A model generated the notes under the pieces. That model did no database searches. It had not been told where the DNA came from and saw only the letters and a list, made by a program, of their open reading frames with translations. DNA of 64,000 bases from Mangrovicoccus ximenensis (GTDB lineage Bacteria; Pseudomonadota; Alphaproteobacteria; Rhodobacterales; Rhodobacteraceae): contig NZ_QBKZ01000025.1 of the NCBI RefSeq assembly GCF_003056725.1, positions 88,613-152,612 of the forward strand, written 5' to 3'. The position numbers and the translations under genes were made by a program. Numbering within the stretch: position 1 is the first letter of the stretch; the number at the start of each line of letters is the position of its first letter. Positions 1 to 8,921 of the stretch are shown one piece after another.

Positions 1-204
1 GCCCGCGGAGAAGGCGTCGCGGTCGACTGCCAGCGCGCCGCCCGCGGGCAGCCGGTGGCGGTCGGCCATCTCCATGATCAGGCCCTTGGCCGCGCGCATT
101 TCCCAGTGCAGGAGGCCCACGGCATTCTGCTCGCTGTCATCCGAGCGGAAGGAGTTGGAGCAGACCATCTCGGCAAGGTCGCCGCGTTTGGGATCGAAGC
201 GCAT
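1..204 (-). CDS. trmFO: tRNA (uracil-5-)-methyltransferase TrmFO, partial
   Basis: The gene runs off the left edge; 68 residues are visible. They contain [13 protein letters not shown] followed by [10 protein letters not shown] and [11 protein letters not shown], which are hallmarks of TrmFO, the folate- and FAD-dependent enzyme that makes m5U54 in tRNA. The usual N-terminal Rossmann segment (a GxGxxG motif, then HEMRP) is absent. Codons upstream of the ATG at 204 do not resemble it and reach an in-frame stop at 244-246. The copy is therefore 5'-truncated relative to the family by roughly 35-40 residues and would lack FAD-binding residues. It follows the complete oxidoreductase gene on the same strand after about 95 bases of unassigned sequence. 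Family identity is secure; functionality is doubtful. Confidence 0.8.
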   Translation of the reverse strand, partial: MRFDPKRGDLAEMVCSNSFRSDDSEQNAVGLLHWEMRAAKGLIMEMADRHRLPAGGALAVDRDAFSAG

Positions 205-299
205 GGGGCGCGGGTCCTTCTCTTCGGACGCGGAGGCCCCGGGTCAGGCCCGGGGCGCGCAGGGGCGGGGCAGGCGGCGTCGCGCCCCTGCCGCATCTG

Positions 300-1973
300 T
301 CATTCGGCGCTGACCGGTTCCGGCTTCGCCATCCATTCCTTGCCGCGCAGCATCGCCTTCCAGTAGATCGGCGGCAGCGCGCGTTCCTTCAGCCACCAGG
401 CGGCGCGGGTCGGCTTGGTGCCATCAACCAGCCAGGACGGGAAGCTCGGCTTCAGCGTACCGCCATAGCCGAATTCGGCGAGCACGATCTTGCCGCGTTC
501 GACGGTCAGCGGGCAGGAGCCGTAGCCGTCATAGCCGCCCGCGGGCGAGCGGCCCTCGATATCGGCGACGACATTGGCCGCCACCACCGGCGCCTGCTTC
601 CGCGCCGCGGCCGCAGTCTTGGCATTCGGCGCGTTCATCACGTCGCCGAGCGACCAGATGTTGTCATGGCTCTTGTGGCGCAGCGTGGTCTGGTCGACAT
701 CGACCCATCCGGCCGCATCGGCGAGCGGCGAGACCCGGATGAAATCGGGCGCTGCCTGCGGCGGGCAGACATGGATCATGTCGAAACCGATGGTGACTTC
801 GGAGGGCGCGGCATCCGGTTCCGACACTTGGAAGGTCGCGGTTTTCCCCCGCCCGTCGATGTGGATAAGATTGTGGAAGAAGTTCAGGCCGGCCCGGTAC
901 TTCCGCACGTACTCCATCAGCGCCGGAACGTAGTCTTTTACGCCGAAAAGCACGCCTCCGGCACTCATGAAACCGATCTCGATGTCCTCCAGAACGCCTG
1001 TGCGGAACCAGTGGTCGGCGGAGAGATACATCGCCTTCTGCGGGGCGCCGGCGCATTTGATCGGCATCGGCGGCTGGGTGAAGATCGCCCGCCCCCGGCG
1101 CAGTCCGCGGACCAGCTCCCAGGTATAGGGCGCGAGGTCGGACCGGTAGTTCGAGGTGACGCCGTTCTTGCCCAGCGTCTCGGCCAGCCCGTCGATCCGG
1201 CCCCAGTCGAGCTTCAGCCCCGGGCAGACGATCAGACGTTTGTACTTCACCACCCGGCAGCCATCGAGGATGACGGCATTGTCCTGCGGCTCGAAGGCGG
1301 CGACGAAGGACTTGATCCAATGGACGCCCTTCGGGATCAGGCTGCCCATGGTCCGCGCCGTGACGGCCGGATCGAAGACGCCGCCGCCGACCAGGGTCCA
1401 GCCCGGCTGGTAGTAATGGATGTCGGCCGGATCGATCACCGCGATGTCGAGCCCGGGCTTCCGCGCCTTCAGCGAGGCGGCAACCGAGATGCCGGCCGCG
1501 CCGCCGCCGACGATCACCACCTCGTAGGAGGCGTCGCCGGCATCGGTGGGCGTCCGGCCGCCATTGGCGATCCGCCGCACGACGCCGGCCATGTCATAGC
1601 CCGCCGCCTTGGTCCGCGACAGGATCTCCGGCAGGGTGCGGGTCCCGGCCTCGGAGAGCGACCACAGGATCGTGCTGCGCGTGCCGGTCCGGCAATAGCC
1701 GAGCGCGGGCTTCGGCGCGCGGGCGAGGAGCTTGCCGAAGGCGGCGGCATCCTCGTCGGAGACCTTTCCGGAGATGACGGGCCGGTGGATCGCCTCGATC
1801 CCGGCCGCCTTCGCGGCGGCCTCTATTTCGGCAAAGGCGGGCTCGCCCGCGCTTTCGCCGTCGGGGCGGTTGCAGATCACCGTGCGGTAGCCCAGCCGTG
1901 CGATCTCCCCGAGATCGGCGGGCTGGATCTGCGGCGACACGGAAAAGTCCGGGGTGATGGAGCGGATGTCCAT
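300..1973 (-). CDS. DUF442 (PTP/rhodanese-like) - FAD-dependent oxidoreductase fusion, SQR-like
   Basis: This 557-residue fusion has two parts. Residues 1-110 form a TIGR01244/DUF442 dual-specificity-phosphatase-like domain with the loop YCRTGTRS (Cys94). Residues 150-540 form an FAD/NAD(P) disulfide oxidoreductase related to sulfide:quinone oxidoreductase, with the dinucleotide motif VIVGGGAAG (residues 153-161), QPGWTLVGGG (189-198) and a KCAGAPQK segment in the middle. Members of this family sit next to ETHE1-like dioxygenases and probably pass sulfane sulfur or reduce quinone with sulfide; that role is inferred from family and context. It is the last gene of a four-gene minus-strand operon with the MBL enzyme, a DUF2892 protein and a Crp/Fnr regulator. 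The start at 1973 is preceded by a GAGGAGACG-type ribosome-binding site. Confidence 0.88.
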   Translation of the reverse strand: MDIRSITPDFSVSPQIQPADLGEIARLGYRTVICNRPDGESAGEPAFAEIEAAAKAAGIEAIHRPVISGKVSDEDAAAFGKLLARAPKPALGYCRTGTRSTILWSLSEAGTRTLPEILSRTKAAGYDMAGVVRRIANGGRTPTDAGDASYEVVIVGGGAAGISVAASLKARKPGLDIAVIDPADIHYYQPGWTLVGGGVFDPAVTARTMGSLIPKGVHWIKSFVAAFEPQDNAVILDGCRVVKYKRLIVCPGLKLDWGRIDGLAETLGKNGVTSNYRSDLAPYTWELVRGLRRGRAIFTQPPMPIKCAGAPQKAMYLSADHWFRTGVLEDIEIGFMSAGGVLFGVKDYVPALMEYVRKYRAGLNFFHNLIHIDGRGKTATFQVSEPDAAPSEVTIGFDMIHVCPPQAAPDFIRVSPLADAAGWVDVDQTTLRHKSHDNIWSLGDVMNAPNAKTAAAARKQAPVVAANVVADIEGRSPAGGYDGYGSCPLTVERGKIVLAEFGYGGTLKPSFPSWLVDGTKPTRAAWWLKERALPPIYWKAMLRGKEWMAKPEPVSAE

Positions 1974-2039
1974 TGGCGTCTCCTCGACAAGCAGGTCACG
2001 GGCGGGGGCCGTTGTGTCCCGGCCCTCCGCGACAGGCAG

Positions 2040-2924
2040 TCAGAGCTGGTTGATCGGCAGCTTCAGCATCGGGCGCCCGTCCTTGTCGGTCGGGATCTCG
2101 CCGGCCCGCATGTTGACCTGCAGCGACGGCAGGATCAGCCGCGGCACGTCCAGCGTGGCGTCGCGCTCGGTGCGGAACTTGATGAAGTCCTCGCGGGTCT
2201 TGCCCTGGCCGACATGGATGTTGTGCCGCTTCTCCTCGCCGACCGAGGTCAGGTACTCGATGTCCCGGCCGTTGGGGCCGTAGTCATGGCACATGAAGAC
2301 GCGCATCTCGTCCGGCAGGGCGAGGACCTTCTGGATCGAGTCGTAGAGCGTGCCGGCATCGCCGCCCGGGAAATCCGCCCGCGCGGAACCGCCGTCGGGC
2401 ATGAACAGCGTGTCGCCGACGAAGGCGGCATTGCCGATCACATGGGTCATGCAGGCCGGGGTATGGCCCGGCGTGTGCATGGCAAAGCCCTGCATCGTGC
2501 CGATCATGAAGGTGTCGCCGTCCTTGAACAGCGCGTCGAACTGGCTGCCGTCGCGCTGGAACTCGGTGCCTTCGTTGAAGATCTTGCCGAAGGTGTCCTG
2601 CACGACGGTGATCTTCTCGCCGATGCCGATCTTGCCGCCGAGCGCCTCCTGGATATAGGGCGCGGCCGAGAGGTGGTCGGCATGGACATGGGTTTCCAGA
2701 AGCCATTCCAGCTTCAGGCCCTTCTCCCTGATATAGGCGATCACCCGGTCGGCATTGTCATAGGTGATCCGGCCGGCCGCATAGTCGATGTCCATCACGG
2801 AATCGACCACGGCGCAGGCATCCGAATTCGGATCCTTCACCACATGGGTGAAGGTCCAGGTGGCCGGATCGAAGAAGGTCTCGACCTCGGGCGTGACGGT
2901 CATGTCCACGGGATAGGCGGTCAT
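2040..2924 (-). CDS. MBL-fold hydrolase, persulfide dioxygenase (ETHE1/Blh)-like
   Basis: A metallo-beta-lactamase fold protein of 294 residues. Metal ligands are visible: THVHADH at residues 78-84, TPGHT at 151-155, Asp171 (GDTLF) and His213. This is the ETHE1/Blh-type pattern, whose members oxidise glutathione persulfide to sulfite. The start at 2924 is chosen over an upstream ATG at 2969 because it begins MTAYPVDM and has a strong ribosome-binding site (CTGAGGAGACC). It lies between the DUF2892 gene (stop at 2957, 32 bases upstream) and the FAD oxidoreductase (start at 1973, 66 bases downstream), so the genes are probably co-transcribed. Substrate is inferred from family and neighbours. 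Confidence 0.88.
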   Translation of the reverse strand: MTAYPVDMTVTPEVETFFDPATWTFTHVVKDPNSDACAVVDSVMDIDYAAGRITYDNADRVIAYIREKGLKLEWLLETHVHADHLSAAPYIQEALGGKIGIGEKITVVQDTFGKIFNEGTEFQRDGSQFDALFKDGDTFMIGTMQGFAMHTPGHTPACMTHVIGNAAFVGDTLFMPDGGSARADFPGGDAGTLYDSIQKVLALPDEMRVFMCHDYGPNGRDIEYLTSVGEEKRHNIHVGQGKTREDFIKFRTERDATLDVPRLILPSLQVNMRAGEIPTDKDGRPMLKLPINQL

Positions 2925-2956
2925 AAGGGTCTCCTCAGGAGGCAGGGCGGCGGGGC

Positions 2957-3154
2957 TCAGATCTTGCATGTGTTCACCCCCAGCACGCGGTAGAGCGGGC
3001 AGAAGCGCATGCCCGCGGTCGCCAGAAGGACGATCCCGGCGACGATGGCGGCGATCTGCAAAGCGCCGGTCAACCCGAGCGCGCCGAAAAGCACCAGGAT
3101 TGCACCAAGTATCAGTCGAATGATGCGGTCGACATTTCCGATATTCGTGGTCAT
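2957..3154 (-). CDS. DUF2892 (YgaP-like) inner-membrane protein
   Basis: A 65-residue protein beginning MTTNIGNVDRIIRLILG, with two closely spaced hydrophobic segments at about residues 10-28 and 32-50 and a C-terminal RFCPLYRVLG motif. This is the DUF2892 pattern found as the membrane domain of YgaP and as a stand-alone gene in sulfide and persulfide operons. The start at 3154 is preceded by GGGAGTCC. It is the first gene after the Crp/Fnr regulator, and a palindrome lies about 60 bases upstream of the start. A role in sulfur trafficking at the membrane is inference. Confidence 0.85.
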   Translation of the reverse strand: MTTNIGNVDRIIRLILGAILVLFGALGLTGALQIAAIVAGIVLLATAGMRFCPLYRVLGVNTCKI

Positions 3155-3209
3155 CACGGACTCCCGTTCCTGTTGGGACCCAGATACCGCGAACACTATT
3201 CTGCCGTCT

Positions 3210-3222
3210 GTGAGTTTGTCAC
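3210..3222. promoter_or_regulatory. Candidate Crp/Fnr-type operator
   Basis: GTGAGTTTGTCAC is an inverted repeat GTGA-N5-TCAC in the 110-base gap between the Crp/Fnr gene and the DUF2892 gene. It is centred about 62 bases upstream of the DUF2892 start. The half-sites match the GTGA/TCAC type used by Crp-family regulators, with a spacer one base shorter than the classic N6. It is the natural place for the neighbouring regulator to bind. Proposed from sequence only. Confidence 0.45.
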
Positions 3223-3264
3223 CGAGCCAGATCAGAAAGGCCGAATATTTTCAGCCGCCGGGCG

Positions 3265-3918
3265 TCATTCCGCCGCGAGCGCCTCCAGCGCGGCCCGGTC
3301 GATCAGCGTGACGCTGCCGCGGTTCTGTTCGACCCATCCCCTGCGCTGGAATTCCCTGAGCTGGCGGCTGACCACCTCGCGCGCGGTGCCCAGCTCGGTG
3401 GCAAGCTTCTGGTGGGTGGTGTCCAGCGTATCCGCCGCGCCCGCGAGCTTCAGCAGCCGCTGCGCCAGCCGGATGTCCACCCGCTGGAAGGCCAGCGCCT
3501 CGATCACGCCGAAGAGGTCGGTGATGCGGCGGGCATAGGAGGAGAAGACGAATTGCCGGAAGGCGTCGGATTTCGCCGCGAGATCGTCGAAGACCTTGCG
3601 CGGGATCGCCACGGCGCGGCAGGCGGTCTCGGTGATGCCCTCGGCGGCGTAATCCTCGTGGGCGATCAGGCAGGCGGTGGTCATCACGCAGCTTTCGCCG
3701 GCCTCGACACGGTAGAGGACGATTTCCCGTCCGGATTCCGAGACCTGCTGCACCCGCACCGTGCCCGAGAGCAGCAGCAGCAGGTTGTCGGCATGCATGC
3801 CCGGCGCGAAGACGGTGGTGCCTTCGGGCACGTCCATCACCTGGCTGCGGGTCTCCAGCTCGTCGCGGATCTCCTTCGGCAGGCTGGCCAGCCCCTCGAA
3901 TCTCTCGCTCCAGCCCAT
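3265..3918 (-). CDS. Crp/Fnr family transcriptional regulator
   Basis: A regulator of 217 residues with an N-terminal cyclic-nucleotide-binding-type jelly roll (VPEGTTVFAPGMHADNLLL, then SGTVRV) and a C-terminal HTH_Crp domain. The recognition region reads TELGTAREVVSRQLREFQRR. There is no N-terminal Fnr-type cysteine cluster for an Fe-S cluster, but a few scattered cysteines remain (CVMTTACL), so redox or sulfide sensing through thiols is possible. ATG at 3918 is preferred over 3942 because the family begins near this point. It heads the sulfur operon on the minus strand and is its likely local regulator. Confidence 0.9.
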   Translation of the reverse strand: MGWSERFEGLASLPKEIRDELETRSQVMDVPEGTTVFAPGMHADNLLLLLSGTVRVQQVSESGREIVLYRVEAGESCVMTTACLIAHEDYAAEGITETACRAVAIPRKVFDDLAAKSDAFRQFVFSSYARRITDLFGVIEALAFQRVDIRLAQRLLKLAGAADTLDTTHQKLATELGTAREVVSRQLREFQRRGWVEQNRGSVTLIDRAALEALAAE

Positions 3919-3942
3919 CGCCCGCTCTCCCGCCCTGCGCAA

Positions 3943-4221
3943 CTGCCTGTCCCTGCTACGGCATCCCGGCCCGCGCGGAAAGCCTGCGGCGCCGCGTCAG
4001 CGTACGCCTCGATGCCGCGATCCCTGCGGCAGCTCATCGATCCGCCTATGCCGCAGCACCGGCCGGCAGAAAAACGCCTGCGCGCGGGTCTCCAGGTCTT
4101 CCCTGATCCGCCGCAGGCCGGTCCGCCGCACTGCCGCTCCGGACAGGGCCGGAAGAGAGCCGCGCTGCCATCGCGCCGGCGGGCTTTGCGACGGACCGGG
4201 AGACCGCGCCTTCCGGCCCTT
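3943..4221. other. Non-coding or degenerate stretch next to a breakpoint
   Basis: No convincing gene was found on either strand between the Crp/Fnr start and the reductase remnant. A short minus-strand open stretch (about 3997-4130) has some protein-like composition but no recognised motif. It may hold the 5' part of the Crp gene's promoter and sequence that came in at the breakpoint near 4222. Confidence 0.4.
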
Positions 4222-4324
4222 GCTGGCTGCCGCGCGCGATGCCCGCGACCGGCACGCCCGCGCGTGCCAGCCCCGCAGCGACGGTGCCGCCCACGGCACC
4301 CAGTCCGTAGACGACGACCCGCAT
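4222..4324 (-). pseudogene. N-terminal remnant of a ketopantoate reductase (PanE/ApbA)-like gene
   Basis: The ATG at 4324 overlaps the ahcY stop as TGATG, the classic translational-coupling arrangement. About 33 residues match the start of 2-dehydropantoate 2-reductases: [19 protein letters not shown] with the GxGxxG NADP site, followed by GIARG. After about 4222 the frame stays open to 4046 but the protein loses all resemblance to the family. The gene is truncated to its nucleotide-binding tip. A C-terminal piece of the same family lies at about 20640-20840, but the two pieces do not sum to a whole gene. Confidence 0.65.
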
Positions 4325-5712
4325 CAGTAGCGGTAGTGCTCGGGCTTGAACGGGCCTTCCGGCTTCACGCCGATATAGGCCGCCTGCTCCGCCGTCAGCT
4401 TGGTCAGCTTGGCGCCGACCTTGGCGAGATGCAGCGCCGCGACCTTCTCGTCGAGATGCTTCGGCAGCACGTAGACCTCGTTCTGGTAGGCGTCGCCGCG
4501 GGTGTAGAGCTCGATCTGCGCCAGCACCTGGTTGGTGAAGGAGGCCGACATCACGAAGGACGGGTGCCCGGTGGCGTTGCCGAGGTTCAGCAGGCGGCCT
4601 TCGGACAGAAGGATGATCCGCGCGCCCGAGGGCATCTCGATCATGTCCACCTGGTCCTTGATGTTGGTCCACTTGTGGTTCTTGAGGGCCGCGACCTGGA
4701 TCTCGTTGTCGAAATGGCCGATGTTGCCGACGATCGCCATATCCTTCATCTCGCGCATGTGCTCGATGCGGATGATGTCCTTGTTGCCGGTCGTGGTGAT
4801 GAAGATGTCCGCGCTGTCGACAACATCTTCCAGCAGGACCACCTCGAACCCGTCCATCGCCGCCTGCAGCGCGCAGATCGGATCGGCCTCGGTGACCTTC
4901 ACGCGGGCGCCCGCGCCGCGCAGCGAGGCGGCCGAGCCCTTGCCCACGTCGCCATAGCCGCAGACCACGGCGACCTTGCCGGCCATCATCGTGTCGGTGG
5001 CGCGGCGGATGCCGTCGACCAGCGATTCCTTGCAGCCGTACTTGTTGTCGAATTTCGACTTGGTCACGCTGTCATTGACGTTGATCGCCGGGAAGGGCAG
5101 CCGTCCGTCGCGCTGCAGCTCGTAGAGCCGGTGCACGCCGGTGGTGGTCTCTTCCGAAACGCCCATGATCTGGTCGCGCATCTTGGTGAACCAGCCCGGG
5201 GAGGCCTCCATCCGCTTGGCGATCTGCGCCTTGATGACGGCCTCTTCCTCGGAGCCCGGCACCGGGATGATGTCCTCGCCCGCCTCGGCGCGCGCGCCGA
5301 GCAGGATGTAGAGCGTCGCATCGCCGCCGTCGTCGAGGATCAGGTTCGGGCCGTCGGCGAACATGAAGGAGCGGTCGAGATAGTCCCAGTGCTCTTCCAG
5401 CGTCTGGCCCTTGATCGCGAAGACCGGCACGCCCGCCGCGGCGATCGCGGCTGCGGCGTGGTCCTGGGTCGAGAAGATGTTGCAGGACGCCCAGCGGACA
5501 TCGGCGCCGAGCGCCACCAGCGTCTCGATCAGCACGCCGGTCTGGATCGTCATGTGCAGCGAACCGACGATGCGCGCGCCCTTCAGCGGCTTCTCGGCGC
5601 CGTATTCCTCGCGCAGCGCCATCAGGCCCGGCATCTCGGTTTCTGCGATGTCGAGTTCCTTGCGGCCGAACTCGGCGAGGCTGATGTCCTTGACGATGTA
5701 ATCCTGGGACAT
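4324..5712 (-). CDS. ahcY: Adenosylhomocysteinase
   Basis: A full-length SAH hydrolase of 462 residues, beginning [20 protein letters not shown] and ending in the KPEHYRY tail that completes the neighbouring subunit's NAD site. [20 protein letters not shown] is the NAD-binding motif, and [13 protein letters not shown] lies in the substrate region. It cleaves S-adenosylhomocysteine to adenosine and homocysteine and so drains product inhibition of methyltransferases in the cytosol. Its stop overlaps the start of a truncated reductase-like gene, suggesting a former operon. No SAH riboswitch was recognised upstream. Confidence 0.98.
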   Translation of the reverse strand: MSQDYIVKDISLAEFGRKELDIAETEMPGLMALREEYGAEKPLKGARIVGSLHMTIQTGVLIETLVALGADVRWASCNIFSTQDHAAAAIAAAGVPVFAIKGQTLEEHWDYLDRSFMFADGPNLILDDGGDATLYILLGARAEAGEDIIPVPGSEEEAVIKAQIAKRMEASPGWFTKMRDQIMGVSEETTTGVHRLYELQRDGRLPFPAINVNDSVTKSKFDNKYGCKESLVDGIRRATDTMMAGKVAVVCGYGDVGKGSAASLRGAGARVKVTEADPICALQAAMDGFEVVLLEDVVDSADIFITTTGNKDIIRIEHMREMKDMAIVGNIGHFDNEIQVAALKNHKWTNIKDQVDMIEMPSGARIILLSEGRLLNLGNATGHPSFVMSASFTNQVLAQIELYTRGDAYQNEVYVLPKHLDEKVAALHLAKVGAKLTKLTAEQAAYIGVKPEGPFKPEHYRY

Positions 5713-6682
5713 GGGAGGCGCTCCTGATGCTTTTCTGCTGGGCAGCTAGCATTCCCGGAGCCATCCGTAAATGGCCCAGTTCCCCCGGTTCGGCGCCGGA
5801 ACAACAGGGCAGCGAGGGGTACCCCGCGGCCGCTCCGGTCACGTCGGGGCCGTGCCTCTCCGGAAGCGTCCCGGGATCGCCGCCCGTCCGGTGCGGCCCC
5901 GAGATGCACTGGCCCGCCATGCCATCCGCCTCGCTCCGCCGCAGGGAAAGCCCCATGCATGATTGGCTTGCGGAGACGTGCGGCACTCGCCGCCGACAGT
6001 ACCGCGAGGCCCTTCCCGCGTTGGACACGGCGACGGATGCCAGCCCGGCCACGGGGTGCGCTCCAACCGCGCCCCGGTCCTGGCCGCACGTCTCGTCCAG
6101 ATCCCTGGGGGAGGGACAGATCGGCACCGCATCCGGCGACAGGACATTCAGCGCCCGGCGCCGCCAGTCACCGCTCCTGCCCCGCCGCGCCCGGTAGCGT
6201 CAGCGGTGCCCGGACCGATGGCGCATCCGCTGGCAATTTCCCCCGATCCGATGGCCGACAATGCCTGCCCGGGAATGGCGTCCTCCCGGAAACTTTGCAC
6301 CGCGGCCGAACGAGCCGAAAGCAGCCGTCGGCGAGCGCATCGCCTCGAAGGACCCCGATCGTCGGCCCGCCAAGTTCCGGAGCCGCCTCTTTCGCGGCCG
6401 CACCGGGAGCGGTGGCGCCGCGATGGATGACCGCATGCCGCCCAGCCTTGAACCGCCTGCCGGTCTTCGAAACCGCCGGGATCGAAGGCGAGGCCTGACA
6501 TTTCGCAAAGGAAAGAAGCATCGCGTCTTGGCATCGGCTTCTGAAAAGCACCACCCCAAGCCGACACGCCGGAAGGCCCCATGCTGCGATGGCGACCGTA
6601 TTCGGCGGGACGGCAATCCGGACCTCCGGGACCGTGATGAAACAAGCGGCTTCTGGGCAGGAGGCCGCCAAGGTCCTGCCTG
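5713..6682. other. 970-base stretch with no recognisable gene
   Basis: All six frames carry short open frames, but none shows family motifs, a plausible start with a ribosome-binding site, or coding-like composition. The first 50 bases are the ahcY leader. The rest may be a decayed gene or region left by rearrangement; nothing in it could be identified. Confidence 0.5.
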
Positions 6683-6976
6683 TCAGTCCCCCGCGAGCGC
6701 CAGGAGTCCGCTGCCGCCGCCTTCGGTCCAGTTTTCGCCCTGCTCCAGAACGCAGGCCTTGCCGCTGCGGTCGTCGTAGTCCACCAGCGCCCAGACGCCG
6801 CTGCCCGAGGAGGCCCAGATCACCGAATTCTCGGTCGAGGTCCAGCTGACCGGCTGCAGCTGGTACCAGTCGATCAGCGCCGCCTCCATCTCGTCGCTGT
6901 CCATGCAGACGATGTCGGCGGTCGCCGCCGCGGCGGGGAAGAGAAGTGCAAGCGCGGTCAGAATTGCAGGTTTCAT
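6683..6976 (-). CDS. Small secreted hypothetical protein
   Basis: A 97-residue protein with a clear Sec signal peptide (MKPAILTALALLFPAAAATA, cleavage near residue 20) and a short mature part with two cysteines (Cys24 near the start and the one in GKACVLEQ) that could form a disulfide. The mature part has WTSTENSVIWASS and GVWALVDYDDRSGK, which looks like a small beta-rich periplasmic domain. ATG at 6976 is supported by AAGGAGG seven bases upstream. The family is not recognised. It is divergent from the HD hydrolase gene across a short shared promoter region. Confidence 0.75.
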   Translation of the reverse strand: MKPAILTALALLFPAAAATADIVCMDSDEMEAALIDWYQLQPVSWTSTENSVIWASSGSGVWALVDYDDRSGKACVLEQGENWTEGGGSGLLALAGD

Positions 6977-7044
6977 GTCGGCCTCCTTCGTGGGATCAAC
7001 GTCGAAGTTGGACGGCGGTTCCCTGATGATCGGTGAGTTCGGGC

Positions 7045-7638
7045 ATGGCGAAACAGGCAAGGGCATGGCAGCGGATGCTCTCGGGGCGCAGGCTGGACCT
7101 GCTGGACCCGACCCCGCTCGACATCGAGGTCGAAGATATCGCCCACGGGCTGGCCTTCGTGGCGCGCTGGAACGGCCAGACCCTGGGCGACTATCCCTAT
7201 TCCGTGGCCGAACATTCGCTGCTGGTCGAGGCGATCTATGCCCGCATGGCCCCGGCGGCGCCTGCGAAATGGCGGCTGGCCGCATTGCTGCACGATGCCC
7301 CGGAATACGTGATCGGCGACATGATCTCGCCGGTGAAGGCGGCGGTCGGGCCGGGCTATGGCGAGCTGGACGCGCGGCTGACCGCGGCCATCCACCTGCG
7401 CTTCGGCCTGCCCGCGCAGTTGCCGAAGGCAGTGAAGGCGGCAATCAAGCGCGCCGACAATGTCTCTGCCTGGATGGAGGCGACGCAGATCGCGGGCTTC
7501 GCCGAAGCCGAGGCGTCGAAATTCTTCGGCCGCCCCCGCCCGGAGCTGATCGCGGGCTTCGAGGTGCGGCTTCGGCCGCCGGTGGAGGCGCGGGCCGGCT
7601 ACACGGCGCGCCATGCCGCGCTCCTGTCCGCGATGTGA
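7045..7638 (+). CDS. HD-domain hydrolase (YfbR-like)
   Basis: A 197-residue HD-superfamily phosphohydrolase. Visible metal-binding elements are SVAEHSLLVE (first His), ALLHDAPEYVIGD (the HD pair) and KRADNVSAW (distal Asp). The layout resembles the YfbR-type 5'-deoxynucleotidase family, so a nucleotide monophosphatase role is plausible, but substrate cannot be read from sequence. The start at ATG 7045 (MAKQARAWQRM) is preferred over a GTG at 7033. It is followed after about 80 bases by an alpha/beta hydrolase on the same strand. Confidence 0.82.
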   Translation: MAKQARAWQRMLSGRRLDLLDPTPLDIEVEDIAHGLAFVARWNGQTLGDYPYSVAEHSLLVEAIYARMAPAAPAKWRLAALLHDAPEYVIGDMISPVKAAVGPGYGELDARLTAAIHLRFGLPAQLPKAVKAAIKRADNVSAWMEATQIAGFAEAEASKFFGRPRPELIAGFEVRLRPPVEARAGYTARHAALLSAM

Positions 7639-7719
7639 TCCGCTGCGTCAGCAATGACCATGCTGCGACGCAGCATTCCGTGCTAGAAGGGGGTGTCTTC
7701 AGAAACCCCGAGTCGTCAC

Positions 7720-8676
7720 ATGAGCGATACCTTCACCCGGATGGCCCCCGGCGAGGCTGCGGCCGAAGAAGCCCTGCAGGGCTGGGCCATGACCCGCACC
7801 GATCCCGTCGCGGGCCCCGAGCGGCCCTTCGACCTGCTCTTCGTCCACGGCATGGCCTCGGGCGGCTGGATCTGGAGCCGCGACTGGCTCGACCGCTTCG
7901 CCGCCGCAGGCTACCGCAGCTGGACGATCACCCTGCCCGGCCGCAGCACCGGCGGATCGATCGCCACCAATCCGGCCGTGCTCGACACCGTTCTCAGCCT
8001 TGCCTTCGAGACGGGCGACAGCCGCGCCGCGCTGGAGCTGTTGGCCCAGTCCTTCCCGGGCATGCCCGCGCTTGACGGTCCGACGCTCGACGATTTCAGC
8101 GATGCGATCTCCACCTGCCTCGACCAGATCGGCCGCCCCGCCGCCGTGGTCGCCCATTCGCTCGGCGGCGCCGCCACCCAGAACCTGATGCGCCGCGGCC
8201 GCCGCCCGGAAGCGACGGTGCTCCTGGCCTCGGTGCCGCCCTACGGGCTGTGGCGCGCCTCGATGGAGATGGCCTGGTTCAATCCCGAACTCTACCTGGC
8301 GCTGATGGATTTCTCGATGGCCGGGCTCAATGCCGGGAATGTCGGCGTCATGCGCCACAACCTGTTCCCGAGCGGCATCTCCGACCGGGAATTCGACGCG
8401 CTGGTGCCGCAGATGACCGACGAGAGCCTGCGCGCGATGACCCAAGCGCTCGGCTTCCCGCCCTTTGCGCCCCTGCCCGGCCCGCAGGCCGACGTGCTGG
8501 TGATCGGCGGCGCGCTCGACCGGATGGTGCCGATGGCGGATGTCTACGGCACGGCGCTCTATTACGGCGGGCTGCCCCGGATCATCCCCGGCGCGGGCCA
8601 TGTGCTGATGATGGGCGAGCCGGTTGCCCCCGCCACCTCCGAAATCATCGCTTTCCTGGAAACCCGCCAGGGCTGA
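7720..8676 (+). CDS. Alpha/beta hydrolase
   Basis: A 318-residue alpha/beta-hydrolase fold protein. The oxyanion strand LLFVHGMASGGWIW comes first, the nucleophile elbow is AHSLGGAA (Ser in the GxSxG-like position, with Ala replacing the first Gly), an acid candidate lies in IGGALDRMVP, and the catalytic His is in GAGHVLMM. ATG at 7720 is chosen because the codons before it do not look conserved, although a GTG at 7693 is in frame. Substrate is unknown. It ends just before a strong hairpin. Confidence 0.85.
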   Translation: MSDTFTRMAPGEAAAEEALQGWAMTRTDPVAGPERPFDLLFVHGMASGGWIWSRDWLDRFAAAGYRSWTITLPGRSTGGSIATNPAVLDTVLSLAFETGDSRAALELLAQSFPGMPALDGPTLDDFSDAISTCLDQIGRPAAVVAHSLGGAATQNLMRRGRRPEATVLLASVPPYGLWRASMEMAWFNPELYLALMDFSMAGLNAGNVGVMRHNLFPSGISDREFDALVPQMTDESLRAMTQALGFPPFAPLPGPQADVLVIGGALDRMVPMADVYGTALYYGGLPRIIPGAGHVLMMGEPVAPATSEIIAFLETRQG

Positions 8677-8697
8677 GCCTGCGCCCGCAAAAGGAAA

Positions 8698-8727
8698 GCC
8701 CCGGAACCGGAATTTCCGGACCGGGGC
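8698..8727 (+). terminator. Hairpin downstream of the alpha/beta hydrolase
   Basis: A long imperfect inverted repeat (GCCCCGG and CCGGAA arms with their complements) starts 22 bases after the hydrolase stop. It is GC-rich with no clear T-tract. It probably terminates or stabilises the transcript from the left and also lies opposite the convergent TRAP gene. Confidence 0.5.
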
Positions 8728-8921
8728 AGTGCAATTCGCGAGTTTCAGAACGCTTTTTGCGCTCCTTATGCGGGCTTCGGGCCGGCCAGGCGGGTTTTCC
8801 GCAGGCCCTGAAGCCCATGGACGCTTTCTGCGCCCTGTCAGCTTCGACGCCGCTTCCGGCCCCCCGAGTCCTAAGCTTTTTAGGTAAACTCGAGGTTAAC
8901 CAAACCTGACCGGAGCGCCCG

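Noticed and set aside
666-2993. Very long plus-strand open frame opposite the sulfur operon
   Set aside because: It is antisense to two genes with clear catalytic motifs; its own translation is a low-complexity Arg/Asp/Gly pattern typical of shadow frames in high-GC DNA. The same applies to long frames at 3412-5727 (+), 21966-23897 (+), 50644-53040 (-), and 58428-60752 (-).
5713-5800. SAH or SAM riboswitch upstream of ahcY
   Set aside because: No conserved SAH or SAM riboswitch core was recognised in the short leader.
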